In this document: piece after piece, positions 53,987 to 62,821 of the stretch
Layout of the letters: the number at the start of each line of letters is the position of its first letter
How positions within the stretch are numbered: position 1 is the stretch's first letter
Source: Stenotrophomonas sp. ISL-67
GTDB taxonomy: Bacteria > Pseudomonadota > Gammaproteobacteria > Xanthomonadales > Xanthomonadaceae
Direction: 5' to 3'
DNA length: 64,000 bases
Assembly: GCF_018612915.1 (NCBI RefSeq)
Contig: NZ_JAGGRL010000001.1
Location: forward strand, 62,001-126,000
Notes under the pieces: generated by a model
The model's database searches: none
What the model saw: the letters and a program-made list of their open reading frames with translations, nothing else
Told to the model about the DNA's origin: nothing
Made by a program: the position numbers and the translations under genes

Positions 53987-55249
53987 TTACTTCCCGGTAT
54001 CGGGATCCTTGCCATGGGTTCCGGCCTGGCCACTCAGCAACAACCGCGCCTGCGACTGCCACCCGCCGATGAACAGGTCCGGCTTGCCATCACCGTCCAG
54101 ATCACCACGGGCCATGCTCCAACTGCGGCCAACGGTTGCAGCGGGAATCACGCTGGCAGTGACGTCGGTGAAGTTTCCCTTGCCATCGTTCTGCCAGGCG
54201 CGGACCTGCAGCGGCTTGAAGCCGGGCACCTCGATCGCGCTCACCACCAGGTCGGGATGACCATCGTGGTTGAAGTCCACCACGGTGCCGCCCCAGCTTG
54301 AGAAGCGGTGGGCGGGCAGGCGCGCACGGGTTTCGTCCTTGAAGCGGGCGTTGCCCTGGTTGATCAGCAACCGCGTCTGCGGGTCCTTGTCCCAGTCCCG
54401 GTTGTTGCTGGTGAGGTTGAAGAACACAAGGTCCAGGCGACCATCGCCGTTGGCATCAAGGGCGTGCACTTCGCGGGTCTCGGTGGGTACTTGGGGGCCC
54501 AACCGGTCGGTGGCATCGGTGAAGCGTCCGCTGCCGTCGTTCAATAACACCCTGTTGATAGGATCCTGGCTCGCAATGGCCATGTCCAGGTCGCCATCGC
54601 CATCCAGGTCCGCCAGCACGATGCCCTGTGCCTGCACGTCGATGGCGGGCAGGTGGGTGGTGGTGGCATCGATGAACCAGCCCGGTCGCGCACGGTCATT
54701 GAGCCACAGGAAAGGCTGTGCCACCCCGTCCTTGCCCTCGGTGGTGTTGCCCACCACGATGTCGGGCAGACCGTCGCCGTTCACATCGCCGACCGCCACC
54801 GCGTTGGCCTGGCTGGTGGCGGGCAGGCGTTCGCTCACCCGGGTAAACCCGCCTTTGCCGTCGCCCAGGAACAGGTTGTGCTGTTCGGTGTCTTCGGCCA
54901 CGAACACGACATCCATAGGGCCGTCGCCGTTGAAGTCGGCCACCCGCACATGCTCGTTGTCGCCGGCGATGGAACCGAATGCATCGGGCGTCTGGCTGAG
55001 CTTGCCGGTGCCGTCGTTGAGGTACAGCCGGTTGGCGCCGTTCTCCACCGCAACCGCGACATCCAGGTCACCATCTCCATCGGCATCCAGCAGGGCCGCA
55101 TCCAGGGCGTGCAGTTCGGCGCCTGCAGGGACATGCGTCGCGGTCACGTCAGTGAAGACCTTGGCCGCAGGCCCGCTCTGGCCAGCGCAGGCAGCGGGCA
55201 AGGCAGCGGAAAGCGCGGTGAGCAGCAGGAACGGGGTGGATCTGGTCAT
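53987..55249 (-). CDS. FG-GAP/VCBS repeat protein, secreted lipoprotein-like
   Basis: The 420-residue protein has a signal peptide (MTRSTPFLLLTALSAALPAAC) with a possible lipobox Cys, then at least seven calcium-binding-type repeats with DxDGDGxxD or DxNGDGxxD cores (for example DADGDGDLDVAVA, DFNGDGPMDVVFV, DLDGDGKPDLFIGG). This predicts a beta-propeller exposed outside the cytoplasm. It is the last gene of the operon starting with the H-NS-like gene. Confidence 0.82.
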   Translation of the reverse strand: MTRSTPFLLLTALSAALPAACAGQSGPAAKVFTDVTATHVPAGAELHALDAALLDADGDGDLDVAVAVENGANRLYLNDGTGKLSQTPDAFGSIAGDNEHVRVADFNGDGPMDVVFVAEDTEQHNLFLGDGKGGFTRVSERLPATSQANAVAVGDVNGDGLPDIVVGNTTEGKDGVAQPFLWLNDRARPGWFIDATTTHLPAIDVQAQGIVLADLDGDGDLDMAIASQDPINRVLLNDGSGRFTDATDRLGPQVPTETREVHALDANGDGRLDLVFFNLTSNNRDWDKDPQTRLLINQGNARFKDETRARLPAHRFSSWGGTVVDFNHDGHPDLVVSAIEVPGFKPLQVRAWQNDGKGNFTDVTASVIPAATVGRSWSMARGDLDGDGKPDLFIGGWQSQARLLLSGQAGTHGKDPDTGK

Positions 55250-55265
55250 GCTGAAGGACCTCCGG

Positions 55266-56252
55266 TCAGTCAACCAGCGCCAGCTGCCGTTTGAAACCCG
55301 GCCACAGCGCCAGCTTGTGGGTGACATAGGTGATCTTGCGCGTCGCGTCTTTCGAATCCACTTTGATGGACGACGTCGTCTTGCCCTGCCGCCACAGGCC
55401 GAACATCACGATGTCGGCACCCACCGGGAACGACTGCAGCCATGCCGCATCATCGTGCCCGACACTCACTTCGTAGAAGTCAATCTGGTCGGTGACGCCG
55501 GTGCGTTGGTACTGGGAGGTGCAGTTCAGGTAGGTGGCGCTGTAGCTGGCGCCGGGCTGCGGCGAGCGGTGCGACCGCACAGTGCCGACCAGCGCCATGG
55601 GCAGGTCCGTGGAAGAGGCACCAAGCCGTTCCCACGCTTCGTCGTAACGGTCCGGCTCGTAGAAGAAGTTGCTCCACTCGATCTTTTTCTTGCCCAGGCG
55701 CAGGGTGAGCTGCGCGGCCAGCACGGCGTCGTCGTCACACATGGCACGCAGGGTGAGCAGATCGGCGACGGTGCGCAGGTAGCTGTCCAGCCGTTGGCCG
55801 GTGCCCTGGTACGTGGTTGGGCGCCGGGTTTCCGAGGCGTTCGCGGTAGGCGCCGGTGAGGCGGGCGGATGATGGCTGCCGCGCTTCAGCCCCTGTTGGA
55901 GCAACAGCAGCCGCAGCTCATGTTTACCGTCGTCCAGCGCCTGCAGGAAATCGGGATCGGATCCAGCGGCCAGAATGGTCTGCAGGCGACCCGGGGCATC
56001 GTATCGGCAGCCACGGATATGCTCCACGCCCTTCTTCAACGCGATGTAGGCCGGCACATGGATGGGCGTGGTGCGGTCGGCGCGGGATCGGGTGTGTTCG
56101 GTCACGAACCTGACAGAAACGCCGCATCCGGGGCTGTCGCAAAGCAGCGTGGGAAGGGTCTGCTGCGCATCATGGCGCTTCTGCAGGTCCTCAACGCGAT
56201 GCGGGGTGCCGAACGTTCCCAAGGCCCGGCGCATCTTGATTCCGCGACTCAT
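55266..56252 (-). CDS. Unknown protein with putative zinc-binding N-terminus
   Basis: The 328-residue protein has an N-terminal Cys/His patch (LLCDSPGCGVSVRFV, then HIRGCRYD, about 37-83) reminiscent of CoiA-like or nuclease-associated zinc modules. The unassigned C-terminal region has LRTVADLLTLRAM and KIEWSNFFYEPDRYDEAW. No catalytic motif is certain. It starts 8 bases after the H-NS-like gene and ends 16 bases before the FG-GAP gene start, so it is within one operon. Confidence 0.6.
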   Translation of the reverse strand: MSRGIKMRRALGTFGTPHRVEDLQKRHDAQQTLPTLLCDSPGCGVSVRFVTEHTRSRADRTTPIHVPAYIALKKGVEHIRGCRYDAPGRLQTILAAGSDPDFLQALDDGKHELRLLLLQQGLKRGSHHPPASPAPTANASETRRPTTYQGTGQRLDSYLRTVADLLTLRAMCDDDAVLAAQLTLRLGKKKIEWSNFFYEPDRYDEAWERLGASSTDLPMALVGTVRSHRSPQPGASYSATYLNCTSQYQRTGVTDQIDFYEVSVGHDDAAWLQSFPVGADIVMFGLWRQGKTTSSIKVDSKDATRKITYVTHKLALWPGFKRQLALVD

Positions 56253-56260
56253 CTTCGCAT

Positions 56261-56623
56261 TCAGCCCGGATAGGCCGGGAAGCGCTCATCGGGGTGGTGC
56301 TTCTTCCACTCGGTATGCGCCACGGTGCCCTCCCACGCAAGGAAGGTGCCTGGCACGCGACCGCGACCGGACCAGGTTTCCTGGGTATGTGGGAGCCAGT
56401 AGCGCGGCGGCAGTTCTTTCCGTTCTGTCTTGGCAGGTTTGGCTCGCCTGGCCGGGCTGGCCGCTCCCTCGCTGCCCAGCAGGTCACGCAGCCTGCGCTG
56501 CTGTTCCGGGCTGAAATCGCCGAAGCTGGTGGTCAGCAGCAGGGTGACGCGCTCATACGCCTCCTTGGTGGCTGCCCGCAGCAGGGCGTGCGGGGCGGGG
56601 GAGGCGGATGATTTGCGGGGCAT
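56261..56623 (-). CDS. H-NS-like nucleoid protein
   Basis: The 120-residue protein has a helical N-terminus and the H-NS DNA-binding type C-terminus YWLPHTQETWSGRGRVPGTFLAW, then HHPDERFPAYPG. H-NS family proteins silence AT-rich, often horizontally acquired genes. It lacks close similarity over the N-terminal oligomerisation part. It leads the three-gene operon with the zinc-finger-like and FG-GAP genes. Confidence 0.82.
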   Translation of the reverse strand: MPRKSSASPAPHALLRAATKEAYERVTLLLTTSFGDFSPEQQRRLRDLLGSEGAASPARRAKPAKTERKELPPRYWLPHTQETWSGRGRVPGTFLAWEGTVAHTEWKKHHPDERFPAYPG

Positions 56624-56827
56624 GGGATTCCAGAAAAAAAGGGCTGACGGCGGGCACGATAACAAATGCCGGTGTGATCAACCCGCTTTCGCCCAGCCTG
56701 TCCTCGTGTTCGACAGCCTGTGATTGACCGGGATACGGATACACCCCGCAGCATGAATTGTGAGGTGTCTCCCACTCTTGCGGCGATTACGTCGTAAAGT
56801 CGCCCCAACAGGACAGGAGGCCACGCC

Positions 56828-57640
56828 ATGAGTGCACTGCCATCGCGCTGGTACAACGTGGCACGAACGGTATTCAGGGCCGGTTGTTGGCTGATCGTCG
56901 TGGTGGTATCGGCCGAATTCCTGCTTGCCGCCTACGGAAAGTACGGGCTTCTGGACAGCCCAGCCTATGGCCGCTTCGTTGATCGGCACGGCTGGTTGTG
57001 GCTGCACCTGGCCGGCGGCGTGGTCGCCATCGTGGCCGGGCCGGTCCAGCTGCTGGCGCGCTGGTGGTGGGAGCGTCCGGCACTGCATCGGCAGGTCGGG
57101 TACGTGTACTTTGGCGGAATCCTCACCGGCAGCGCGGCAGCGGCTGGATTGATCGCCACCACCCCCGCACCGCTGTCCATCAAGCTTGGCTTTGCGGGTA
57201 CCGCGCTGGCGTGGTTGACCACGGCGCTGTTGGCAATGCTCGCAATCCACCGTGGTCGTGTGCAGCGTCACAGGACATGGATGCTCCGCAACTACGCGGT
57301 GACCCTGGCACCTGTCCTGTTCCGGTTGATGTTGCCCGTGGCCATTGCGGCGGGCCTGGCGCCAGGCGGCACGCTCATCTCATGCCTGCTGTGGGCAAGC
57401 TGGCTGGTGCCCCTGGCTGTGCTGGAGGCGTTCCGGCGGCGGCTCCCCGCCTCCACGCCTTCCCCCTACCGCTGGCGGACCGCACTCAGGCAACACCTGC
57501 CCTGGTGGTTGATCAACCGGGGCTTCGCCGGCAAAGGCAAGGATTGTGCGGCGCATGGGGGCGCGCATTCCTGGTACAACATCGACGGCGCGACGAGTGG
57601 GTGCTATCACTGCAGGGTGGTGGTGCGGCACGACCCATGA
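56828..57640 (+). CDS. DUF2306-like membrane protein with C-terminal Cys/His motif
   Basis: The 270-residue protein has six transmembrane helices (about 15-220) with RPALHRQVGYVYFGGI and RHRTWMLRNYAVTLAPV, typical of DUF2306 (heme-binding-like helices). A soluble tail follows, GFAGKGKDCAAHGGAHSWYNIDG then GCYHCRVV, with a CxxC and upstream Cys/His. That tail motif also occurs as small stand-alone proteins, so this looks like a fusion. Confidence 0.75.
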   Translation: MSALPSRWYNVARTVFRAGCWLIVVVVSAEFLLAAYGKYGLLDSPAYGRFVDRHGWLWLHLAGGVVAIVAGPVQLLARWWWERPALHRQVGYVYFGGILTGSAAAAGLIATTPAPLSIKLGFAGTALAWLTTALLAMLAIHRGRVQRHRTWMLRNYAVTLAPVLFRLMLPVAIAAGLAPGGTLISCLLWASWLVPLAVLEAFRRRLPASTPSPYRWRTALRQHLPWWLINRGFAGKGKDCAAHGGAHSWYNIDGATSGCYHCRVVVRHDP

Positions 57641-57657
57641 CTGCGCGCTGCAGGGCA

Positions 57658-59142
57658 TCAGGGCGAACACGCTGCATGGTGTGATACGAGGTCGGCGATC
57701 CGCCTGCCTTCCTCAACCGCCGCGACATAGCCGTCCGGACGAACCAGCACCCACTCGCCAGGCTCCAGCCCGTACGCTTGTGCGAAATGACCTTCGATGT
57801 CGCACAGGTCACCCTCCGGTCCGATGCGGTGTACGTGCAGGCCGGCGCGCGAGGGCGCAGCAGTGCGCTCGGGTGCATGGCCCAACAGCGTCCAGTGGGT
57901 GCCTCGAAGCACCTCGAACAAACGGATGGGCTGCCCTCCTGCGCCCTGCAGGGGCGCATCCGGCGCGCGATCACCGGGTACGATGCGGCCCCCGCGCGGT
58001 TCGGACGGCAGCGTAAGCGAAGACGCCCGATACCCGAGGTCGAGCTGCTGCACCTCACGTCCACGACGGTTGTCGCCGCGCTGGGCATGTTCGAGAAGTG
58101 TGGTGGCAAGGCCGAGCATCGCCGCCGCAATGGGCCTGCGTTCTTCTTCGTAGGTATCGAGCAGCACGTCCGGGGCGCCCTGCAGCACGGAGGCCAGCTT
58201 CCAGCCCAGGTTGTACGCATCCTGCGCGCTGGTGTTCAGCCCCTGGCCGCCGGTGGGCGGATGGGTGTGCGCGGCATCGCCGGCCAGGAACACCCGCCCG
58301 ACGCGATAACGATCGGCCAGACGCGCGTTCATCTGATAGGCGGAGGCCCAGGAGACGCTTTCCAGGGTGAGGTCATCGCGCCCAGTCCGCTCATGCACCA
58401 TGGCGGCCAGGCCTTCGACGGACAGATCCACCTCGCCCTCCAACGGCACCGGAGCCTGCAGCTGGAACAGTGCCGTGCCCATGAGCGGGCACAGCGACAT
58501 GCGGCGCGTCATGTCGCTCTCGTTGAAGTTGTGCCATGCATCGCGCGGCAAACCTCGCAGCACGATGTCGGCGACCACGGCGCGCACGCCCAGGGTCTGG
58601 CCGGGGAAAGGAATCTGCAGCGTTTGGCGCACGAGGCTGCGGCCGCCGTCGGCACCGACCAGGTAGCGCGTCTGCAACTGCTGCTCGCCGGTGGGCGTGG
58701 CGATGCGGACGCAGACGCCATCGTCATCCTGATCGAAGCCAATCAACGCGTGACCAAATTCCACCGCGTGCCCCAGTTCGGCCAGCCGGTCGCGCATCAC
58801 CCCTTCGGTCAGGAACTGCGGCACCATCAGCGATTGGCGATAAGGCTCGGTCGGGGTGGCCGGTGCACCTTCCAGCGTGGCGCTGTCGGTGCTGCTGCCA
58901 TCGGCATGGTGGGTACGCGAAAGGGGATAGGCACCCCCGGTGGCAAACAGCCGGTTGAGCACGCCCATGTCCTCGAACATCTCCTGGCTTCGCGGCTGGA
59001 TGCCCTTGCCCCGCGAACCATGGAAGGGATGGTCGCGCTGTTCCAGCAACCGGAACGTCACGCCACGGCGGGCCAGTTCGATCGCCAGGGTCAAGCCGGC
59101 GGCACCGGCGCCGCAGATCACTACATCGAGGGTACTACCCAT
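57658..59142 (-). CDS. FAD-dependent monooxygenase (PHBH/UbiH family)
   Basis: The 494-residue flavoprotein has the Rossmann GAGAAGLTLAIELARRG, the DG-type LVGADGGRSLVRQTL and the FAD-binding FLAGDAAHTHPPTGGQGLNTSAQDAYNLGWKLA. A thioredoxin-like C-terminal domain (about 400-494) is present. It should hydroxylate an aromatic compound using NAD(P)H and oxygen. It is divergent from a MarR regulator, 49 bases apart. Confidence 0.9.
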   Translation of the reverse strand: MGSTLDVVICGAGAAGLTLAIELARRGVTFRLLEQRDHPFHGSRGKGIQPRSQEMFEDMGVLNRLFATGGAYPLSRTHHADGSSTDSATLEGAPATPTEPYRQSLMVPQFLTEGVMRDRLAELGHAVEFGHALIGFDQDDDGVCVRIATPTGEQQLQTRYLVGADGGRSLVRQTLQIPFPGQTLGVRAVVADIVLRGLPRDAWHNFNESDMTRRMSLCPLMGTALFQLQAPVPLEGEVDLSVEGLAAMVHERTGRDDLTLESVSWASAYQMNARLADRYRVGRVFLAGDAAHTHPPTGGQGLNTSAQDAYNLGWKLASVLQGAPDVLLDTYEEERRPIAAAMLGLATTLLEHAQRGDNRRGREVQQLDLGYRASSLTLPSEPRGGRIVPGDRAPDAPLQGAGGQPIRLFEVLRGTHWTLLGHAPERTAAPSRAGLHVHRIGPEGDLCDIEGHFAQAYGLEPGEWVLVRPDGYVAAVEEGRRIADLVSHHAACSP

Positions 59143-59160
59143 CTCGCCATCTCCAGGTGT

Positions 59161-59180
59161 GTGTAATATGCACTTATATG
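59161..59180. promoter_or_regulatory. Candidate MarR operator
   Basis: ATAT-N6-ATAT (59166-59179) is the centre of a short AT-rich dyad in the 49-base gap between the monooxygenase and marR genes. Confidence 0.4.
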
Positions 59181-59191
59181 GAGGAGATCCT

Positions 59192-59683
59192 ATGCCTGCA
59201 AAAAAGAGAGTGCAAGATACACATATTTCGGCCGAGCTGAAGTCGCTGCACCTGTCCGTGGTCAGTCTGGTCAGCGTGATGAACCGGCCGCGCAACGACG
59301 AACGCCTGATCCAGGAAGCGGGGGTGAAGCTGGACCAGGCCCTGTTCCGGCTGCTGGTGGTGATCGAGCGGGTAGGGCCGATCGGGGTGGTCGAACTGGC
59401 AGACCGGCTGGGCCGCGATTACACGACCATCAGCCGGCAGGTGGCCAAGCTGGCGACGATGGAACTGATTACCCGGCAGGGCAACCCGCGGGACCGCCGG
59501 ATTCGCGAGGCCACCATCGCGCCGAAGGGGAAGGAGATGACCGACCGCCTGGATGCTGCGCGCGAACGCATGGGCAGGACCATCTTCGAATCATGGGAGC
59601 CGCAGGAACTGTCGGACCTGGTGAGGCTGATGGCGAAATTCGCCAGCGCCATGGAAGCCGTCGAGCGCGGGCCGCCGGGGTAG
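59192..59683 (+). CDS. MarR family transcriptional regulator
   Basis: The 163-residue winged-helix repressor has GVVELADRLGRDYTTISRQVAKLATMELITRQGNPRDRRIREATIAPKG. GAGGAGATCC precedes ATG 59192. The stop codon TAG is the middle of a GTAG-headed REP. It probably represses the divergent monooxygenase and responds to its aromatic substrate. Confidence 0.9.
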   Translation: MPAKKRVQDTHISAELKSLHLSVVSLVSVMNRPRNDERLIQEAGVKLDQALFRLLVVIERVGPIGVVELADRLGRDYTTISRQVAKLATMELITRQGNPRDRRIREATIAPKGKEMTDRLDAARERMGRTIFESWEPQELSDLVRLMAKFASAMEAVERGPPG

Positions 59684-59703
59684 AGCCACGCCCTGCGTGG
59701 CTG
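59680..59703 (+). repeat. GTAG-type REP at the marR stop codon
   Basis: GTAGAGCCACGCCCTGCGTGGC begins one base before the stop, so the repeat supplies the stop codon. 59704-59832 holds no recognisable gene. Confidence 0.8.
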
Positions 59704-59832
59704 CGGAATGCCCGACGAAAGGCGTGGGTTCTTGTCCATTCTGGAGGTGTTACTTAAGCTTGCCGCTGCAACAGGCACATCAGCACGGAGCGTAATGCGG
59801 CCCTGCATTGCGCTACCGGTCCAGGGGGGACC

Positions 59833-60549
59833 ATGTATTCAAAGGAATTTTTCGTAGCCCGCTTCCAGGACCTCGACACCGACGCGTTGGTGGAGAAGCT
59901 GGCGACGCAGGAGTTGACGGACGAGGCGCGCCAGGCCTTGGCCCAGGTGCTGCGCGACCGGGGCAAATGGGGCGAGGCGCTGGACGATGAGCTGCACCAG
60001 TCCCGGCGAAACCAGCACCTGAAGACCGGTGTGGACAATCGCTGCGATTTCTGCGGGAAATCCCTGCTGACCGGCGCGTTCACCATGGAAGGGCAGAAGT
60101 TCTGCGGCATCGACTGCTTCCACACGTCGCGGCTGCGCATGGTTGGCGAAGACATCAGCGACGAACGCGCCGCTGCGCATGCACATGCGCTCAAGGCTGG
60201 CAGTTGTCCGCGATGCGCCAAAGCGCAGCAGCAACCCGACATGTACAAGGCGCATTTCATTGCCTCGATGGTCTTCGTTGTCACTACCAGCACGGAAACC
60301 ACGTTCTCGTGCCGTGCCTGTGCCAACCGCAGCAATCTCTGGGCCATGCTGTCGTGCGCAACGCTGGGCTGGTGGAGCTTCCCGGGCATATTCGCCACGC
60401 CGTATCGGGTGCTCTGGAACGCCAGTGAGATGCTGCGCCGCAAGCCAGCGCCGGAGCCATCAGCCGCATTGGTGGACTGGGCGCGCATGGCACTGGCGGA
60501 TGTTGAATTGCGGGAAGCCGGTGCGGGTCGTTATGGGCTTCGGGCGTGA
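59833..60549 (+). CDS. Zinc-ribbon protein of unknown function
   Basis: The 238-residue protein has a helical N-terminus (about 1-65), a CDFCGKSLLTGAF...FCGIDCFH module, a second CPRCAKAQQ...CRAC module, and a hydrophobic segment near 190 (WAMLSCATLGWWSFPGIF). Two treble-clef or zinc-ribbon pairs are likely; no enzymatic motif is visible. The stop overlaps the next start (GTGA). Confidence 0.65.
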   Translation: MYSKEFFVARFQDLDTDALVEKLATQELTDEARQALAQVLRDRGKWGEALDDELHQSRRNQHLKTGVDNRCDFCGKSLLTGAFTMEGQKFCGIDCFHTSRLRMVGEDISDERAAAHAHALKAGSCPRCAKAQQQPDMYKAHFIASMVFVVTTSTETTFSCRACANRSNLWAMLSCATLGWWSFPGIFATPYRVLWNASEMLRRKPAPEPSAALVDWARMALADVELREAGAGRYGLRA

Positions 60550-60938
60550 GGGCGCTGCACCGCAGGATGGCGCGGTGCTTGATCACCGCGGCTTCCTGCG
60601 CACCGCTCACGGCGCTGGCGACCAACTACACCGGCGTGTTGACGTCCGCGATTGGCATTCCTTTGCTGTTCTTCGCAGCCGGCATGCTGCTCACCTTGTT
60701 GATTGTCCGTGGGCACGGGCGAGCATGGGCCAGGTGGCTGGCGTCAATCATCGCGTGTGCACTGTTGCTGGCGGGCGTGTGGGTATTCCAGATCGATACG
60801 TGGAAGCTCTGGCCATATGCCAATGACAGCGAACGCGTAGCCAAAGGAGCGATGGTAGGCGTGTACTGCGTGCTCTGGTTGGCGGTGCTGGTGCAGACAT
60901 GCCTGCTTTGGATCCTGCGACGGCCGCGGACGCATTGA
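60546..60938 (+). CDS. Small membrane protein
   Basis: The 130-residue protein has three to four hydrophobic helices ([57 protein letters not shown]). It starts at GTG 60546, overlapping the zinc-ribbon gene by 4 bases, so the two are probably co-translated. Function unknown. Confidence 0.6.
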   Translation: MRALHRRMARCLITAASCAPLTALATNYTGVLTSAIGIPLLFFAAGMLLTLLIVRGHGRAWARWLASIIACALLLAGVWVFQIDTWKLWPYANDSERVAKGAMVGVYCVLWLAVLVQTCLLWILRRPRTH

Positions 60939-60984
60939 CTCTTCCAACTATCAGGGGCGCAATGCCCAATGCAACGAGGCAACC

Positions 60985-61365
60985 ATGGCAGACCCCTACA
61001 ACAGCGCTGCACGCCCGCCGACCGGGCCCCGTTTTGACGATTCGATGGTGACCACGGCGTTCGAGCTACCCGGCTTCCGGGTCGCGCGCAACCTGGGCGT
61101 GGTGCGCGGCATCACCGTGCGCTCGCGTTCCATCGTCGGCAACTTCCTGGGTGGTATCCAGACCCTGTTCGGCGGCAACATCACGATCTATACCGAGCTG
61201 TGCGAGCAGGCGCGCGAGGAGACCTACCGCGACATGGCCAAGCACGCACGGATGCTGGGGGCCAACGCCATCATCGGCATGCGGTATGACGCTACCGATA
61301 TCATGACCGGGCTGACCGAAGTGTTGTGCTATGGCACGGCGGTAGTGGTGGAGCCGTTGCGATGA
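60985..61365 (+). CDS. YbjQ-like heavy-metal-binding domain protein
   Basis: The 126-residue protein has the YbjQ/UPF0145 core [37 protein letters not shown] and a Lys/Glu-rich segment followed by [15 protein letters not shown]. The family forms pentamers and its role is unknown. ATG context and spacing are good. Confidence 0.85.
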   Translation: MADPYNSAARPPTGPRFDDSMVTTAFELPGFRVARNLGVVRGITVRSRSIVGNFLGGIQTLFGGNITIYTELCEQAREETYRDMAKHARMLGANAIIGMRYDATDIMTGLTEVLCYGTAVVVEPLR

Positions 61366-61451
61366 GAGAGGCACATGGCATGCGCGCCGTGCTGTCGCTG
61401 GGGGCGGTGGAGGAACGCATCTCGGTGGTGCCCGCCAGCATGGCCGGTTGA
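61362..61451 (+). CDS. Possible 29-residue micro-ORF
   Basis: ATG at 61362 overlaps the YbjQ-like stop (ATGA) and opens [20 protein letters not shown], then SVVPASMAG and TGA. Coupling is suggestive, but no Shine-Dalgarno or family supports expression. Confidence 0.3.
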   Translation: MREAHGMRAVLSLGAVEERISVVPASMAG

Positions 61452-61634
61452 TCAGCGCGTGCGTTTCACCCATGCACGCACCACCAGTCCGATCAGTGCG
61501 GCGAAGACCACCCACGACACTACGTCGAAAACGCCATCGCCGATCAGCGCGCTGACCAGGCCCAGCACACTGGCTGCCGCGATCCAGGCGGGTGCCGTGA
61601 ACGGGCTGCCATTGGGCGCAGGGGTCCGGCTCAT
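61452..61634 (-). CDS. Small two-helix membrane protein
   Basis: The 60-residue protein has two hydrophobic stretches (WIAAASVLGLVSALIG and VVSWVVFAALIGLVV) and a basic end WVKRTR. Its ATG overlaps the PepSY stop (ATGA), so it belongs to the PepSY transcript. Confidence 0.6.
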   Translation of the reverse strand: MSRTPAPNGSPFTAPAWIAAASVLGLVSALIGDGVFDVVSWVVFAALIGLVVRAWVKRTR

Positions 61635-62767
61635 GCTTCACCCCCGGTCTTTTCGGCGCGCTCGATCTCGGTCACCCGCGCCTCGGTACTGCCGCGCTTG
61701 AACCACAGGTACAGGCCGCTGACCAGCACCGCGATGGTGAGCAGGTCCAGCAGGGCCCACAGGATCTTCAGCGGCAGCTTGCCGTAATCGCCGAAGTGCA
61801 GCGGCTGGCTGAGCAGCAGCACGCTCATGTAGGTGGGCAGCTGCGGCTGGGCGGTGAGTTCGCCGCTGGTCGCGTCGATCAATACCGGGCGATACAACCG
61901 CTCGGTGAGCGGGGTGTTGCCCTGCATGAACACGCCATAGTGGTGGTCGCCGCTGTAGCCGGTGCCGGGGAAGCTGACGAACGCCGGGCGCATGTCCGGT
62001 TCGGCGGCGCGCGCGGTGTCCACGGCGGCCTGCAACGAGGCCAGCGTGGTCGGACGCGGCTGGCCGGCGTAGCGCGCGGCAAATTCGCCCAGCTGCTGGC
62101 TCTGCCAGGCAGTTTCCAGGGGTTTGGCGATGGTGTTGATGGCCCCGGTGATGCCCACCACCAGCGCCCAGCCCAGGGTGACCACGCCGATCACGTTGTG
62201 CAGGTCCAGCCAGGCCAGCCGGCGGCTGCGGCCAGTACGCAGGGTGCCGAAACGCTGGCGGCGCATGAAGGGTCCGTACAGCACCAGGCCGGAGATGATC
62301 GCCACCGCGAACAGCAGGCCCATCGCGCCCATGAACAGCATGCCGGGCAGGCCCAGGAACAGGTCGGTGTGCAGGCGGTACAGGAAGTACATCACCCCTT
62401 CGTTGAACTGCGGCGCCGGCAGCACTTCACCGCTGCTGGCATCGAGCAGCGCGGTCTTCATCTGCGGCGGCGGCGTACCCGGCTCGGTGCCGGTGTTGAC
62501 GTAGACGGTATGGCCTTCCCAGTCCCAGCCCACGAACAACGGCACGTTGCCCGGGTACTGCGCCACGGCGCTGCGTACCTGCGCATCCAGGTTGCGGTGC
62601 GCGGCTTCCGGTTGCGGGTTGTCCACGTGCGGTTCGCTGAGGTGCGCGATTTCCTCGCCGAACACCAGTGGCAGGCCGGTGATGCACAGCAGGAGCAGGA
62701 AGAGGGTGCAGATCAGGCTGGTCCACTTGTGGACCAGGAACCAGGCTTTGAGGGTGGTGCGTTGCAT
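61631..62767 (-). CDS. PepSY-associated transmembrane protein
   Basis: The 378-residue inner-membrane protein has four to five transmembrane helices, with LFLVHKWTSLICTLFLLLL-type first helix (residue 7-25) and LDLHNVIGVVTLGWALVVGITG. PepSY domains lie in periplasmic loops (for example VPLFVGWDWEGHTVYVNTG). Such proteins often sit beside TonB-dependent siderophore receptors and may reduce or release iron. Here it lies directly downstream of one. Confidence 0.88.
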   Translation of the reverse strand: MQRTTLKAWFLVHKWTSLICTLFLLLLCITGLPLVFGEEIAHLSEPHVDNPQPEAAHRNLDAQVRSAVAQYPGNVPLFVGWDWEGHTVYVNTGTEPGTPPPQMKTALLDASSGEVLPAPQFNEGVMYFLYRLHTDLFLGLPGMLFMGAMGLLFAVAIISGLVLYGPFMRRQRFGTLRTGRSRRLAWLDLHNVIGVVTLGWALVVGITGAINTIAKPLETAWQSQQLGEFAARYAGQPRPTTLASLQAAVDTARAAEPDMRPAFVSFPGTGYSGDHHYGVFMQGNTPLTERLYRPVLIDATSGELTAQPQLPTYMSVLLLSQPLHFGDYGKLPLKILWALLDLLTIAVLVSGLYLWFKRGSTEARVTEIERAEKTGGEA

Positions 62768-62798
62768 TGGGTTCTCTGGCGGCGGCTGGAGAAAGCTT

Positions 62799-62817
62799 GC
62801 CGGGCAGAGCCCGGCTG
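62799..62817. repeat. Short hairpin of the GCCGGGCAGAGCCCGGC type
   Basis: The hairpin TGCCGGGCAGAGCCCGGC matches half of the repeat at 18023-18101. It lies in the 54-base gap between the receptor and the PepSY gene. Confidence 0.55.
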
Positions 62818-62821
62818 ACGA

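Noticed and set aside
54270-55859. A 529-codon open frame antisense to the FG-GAP gene
   Set aside because: The repeats that keep it open are the DGDG codons of the real gene read backwards.
57778-59166. A 462-codon open frame antisense to the FAD monooxygenase
   Set aside because: The minus-strand flavoprotein has all expected motifs, while the plus-strand product lacks any.
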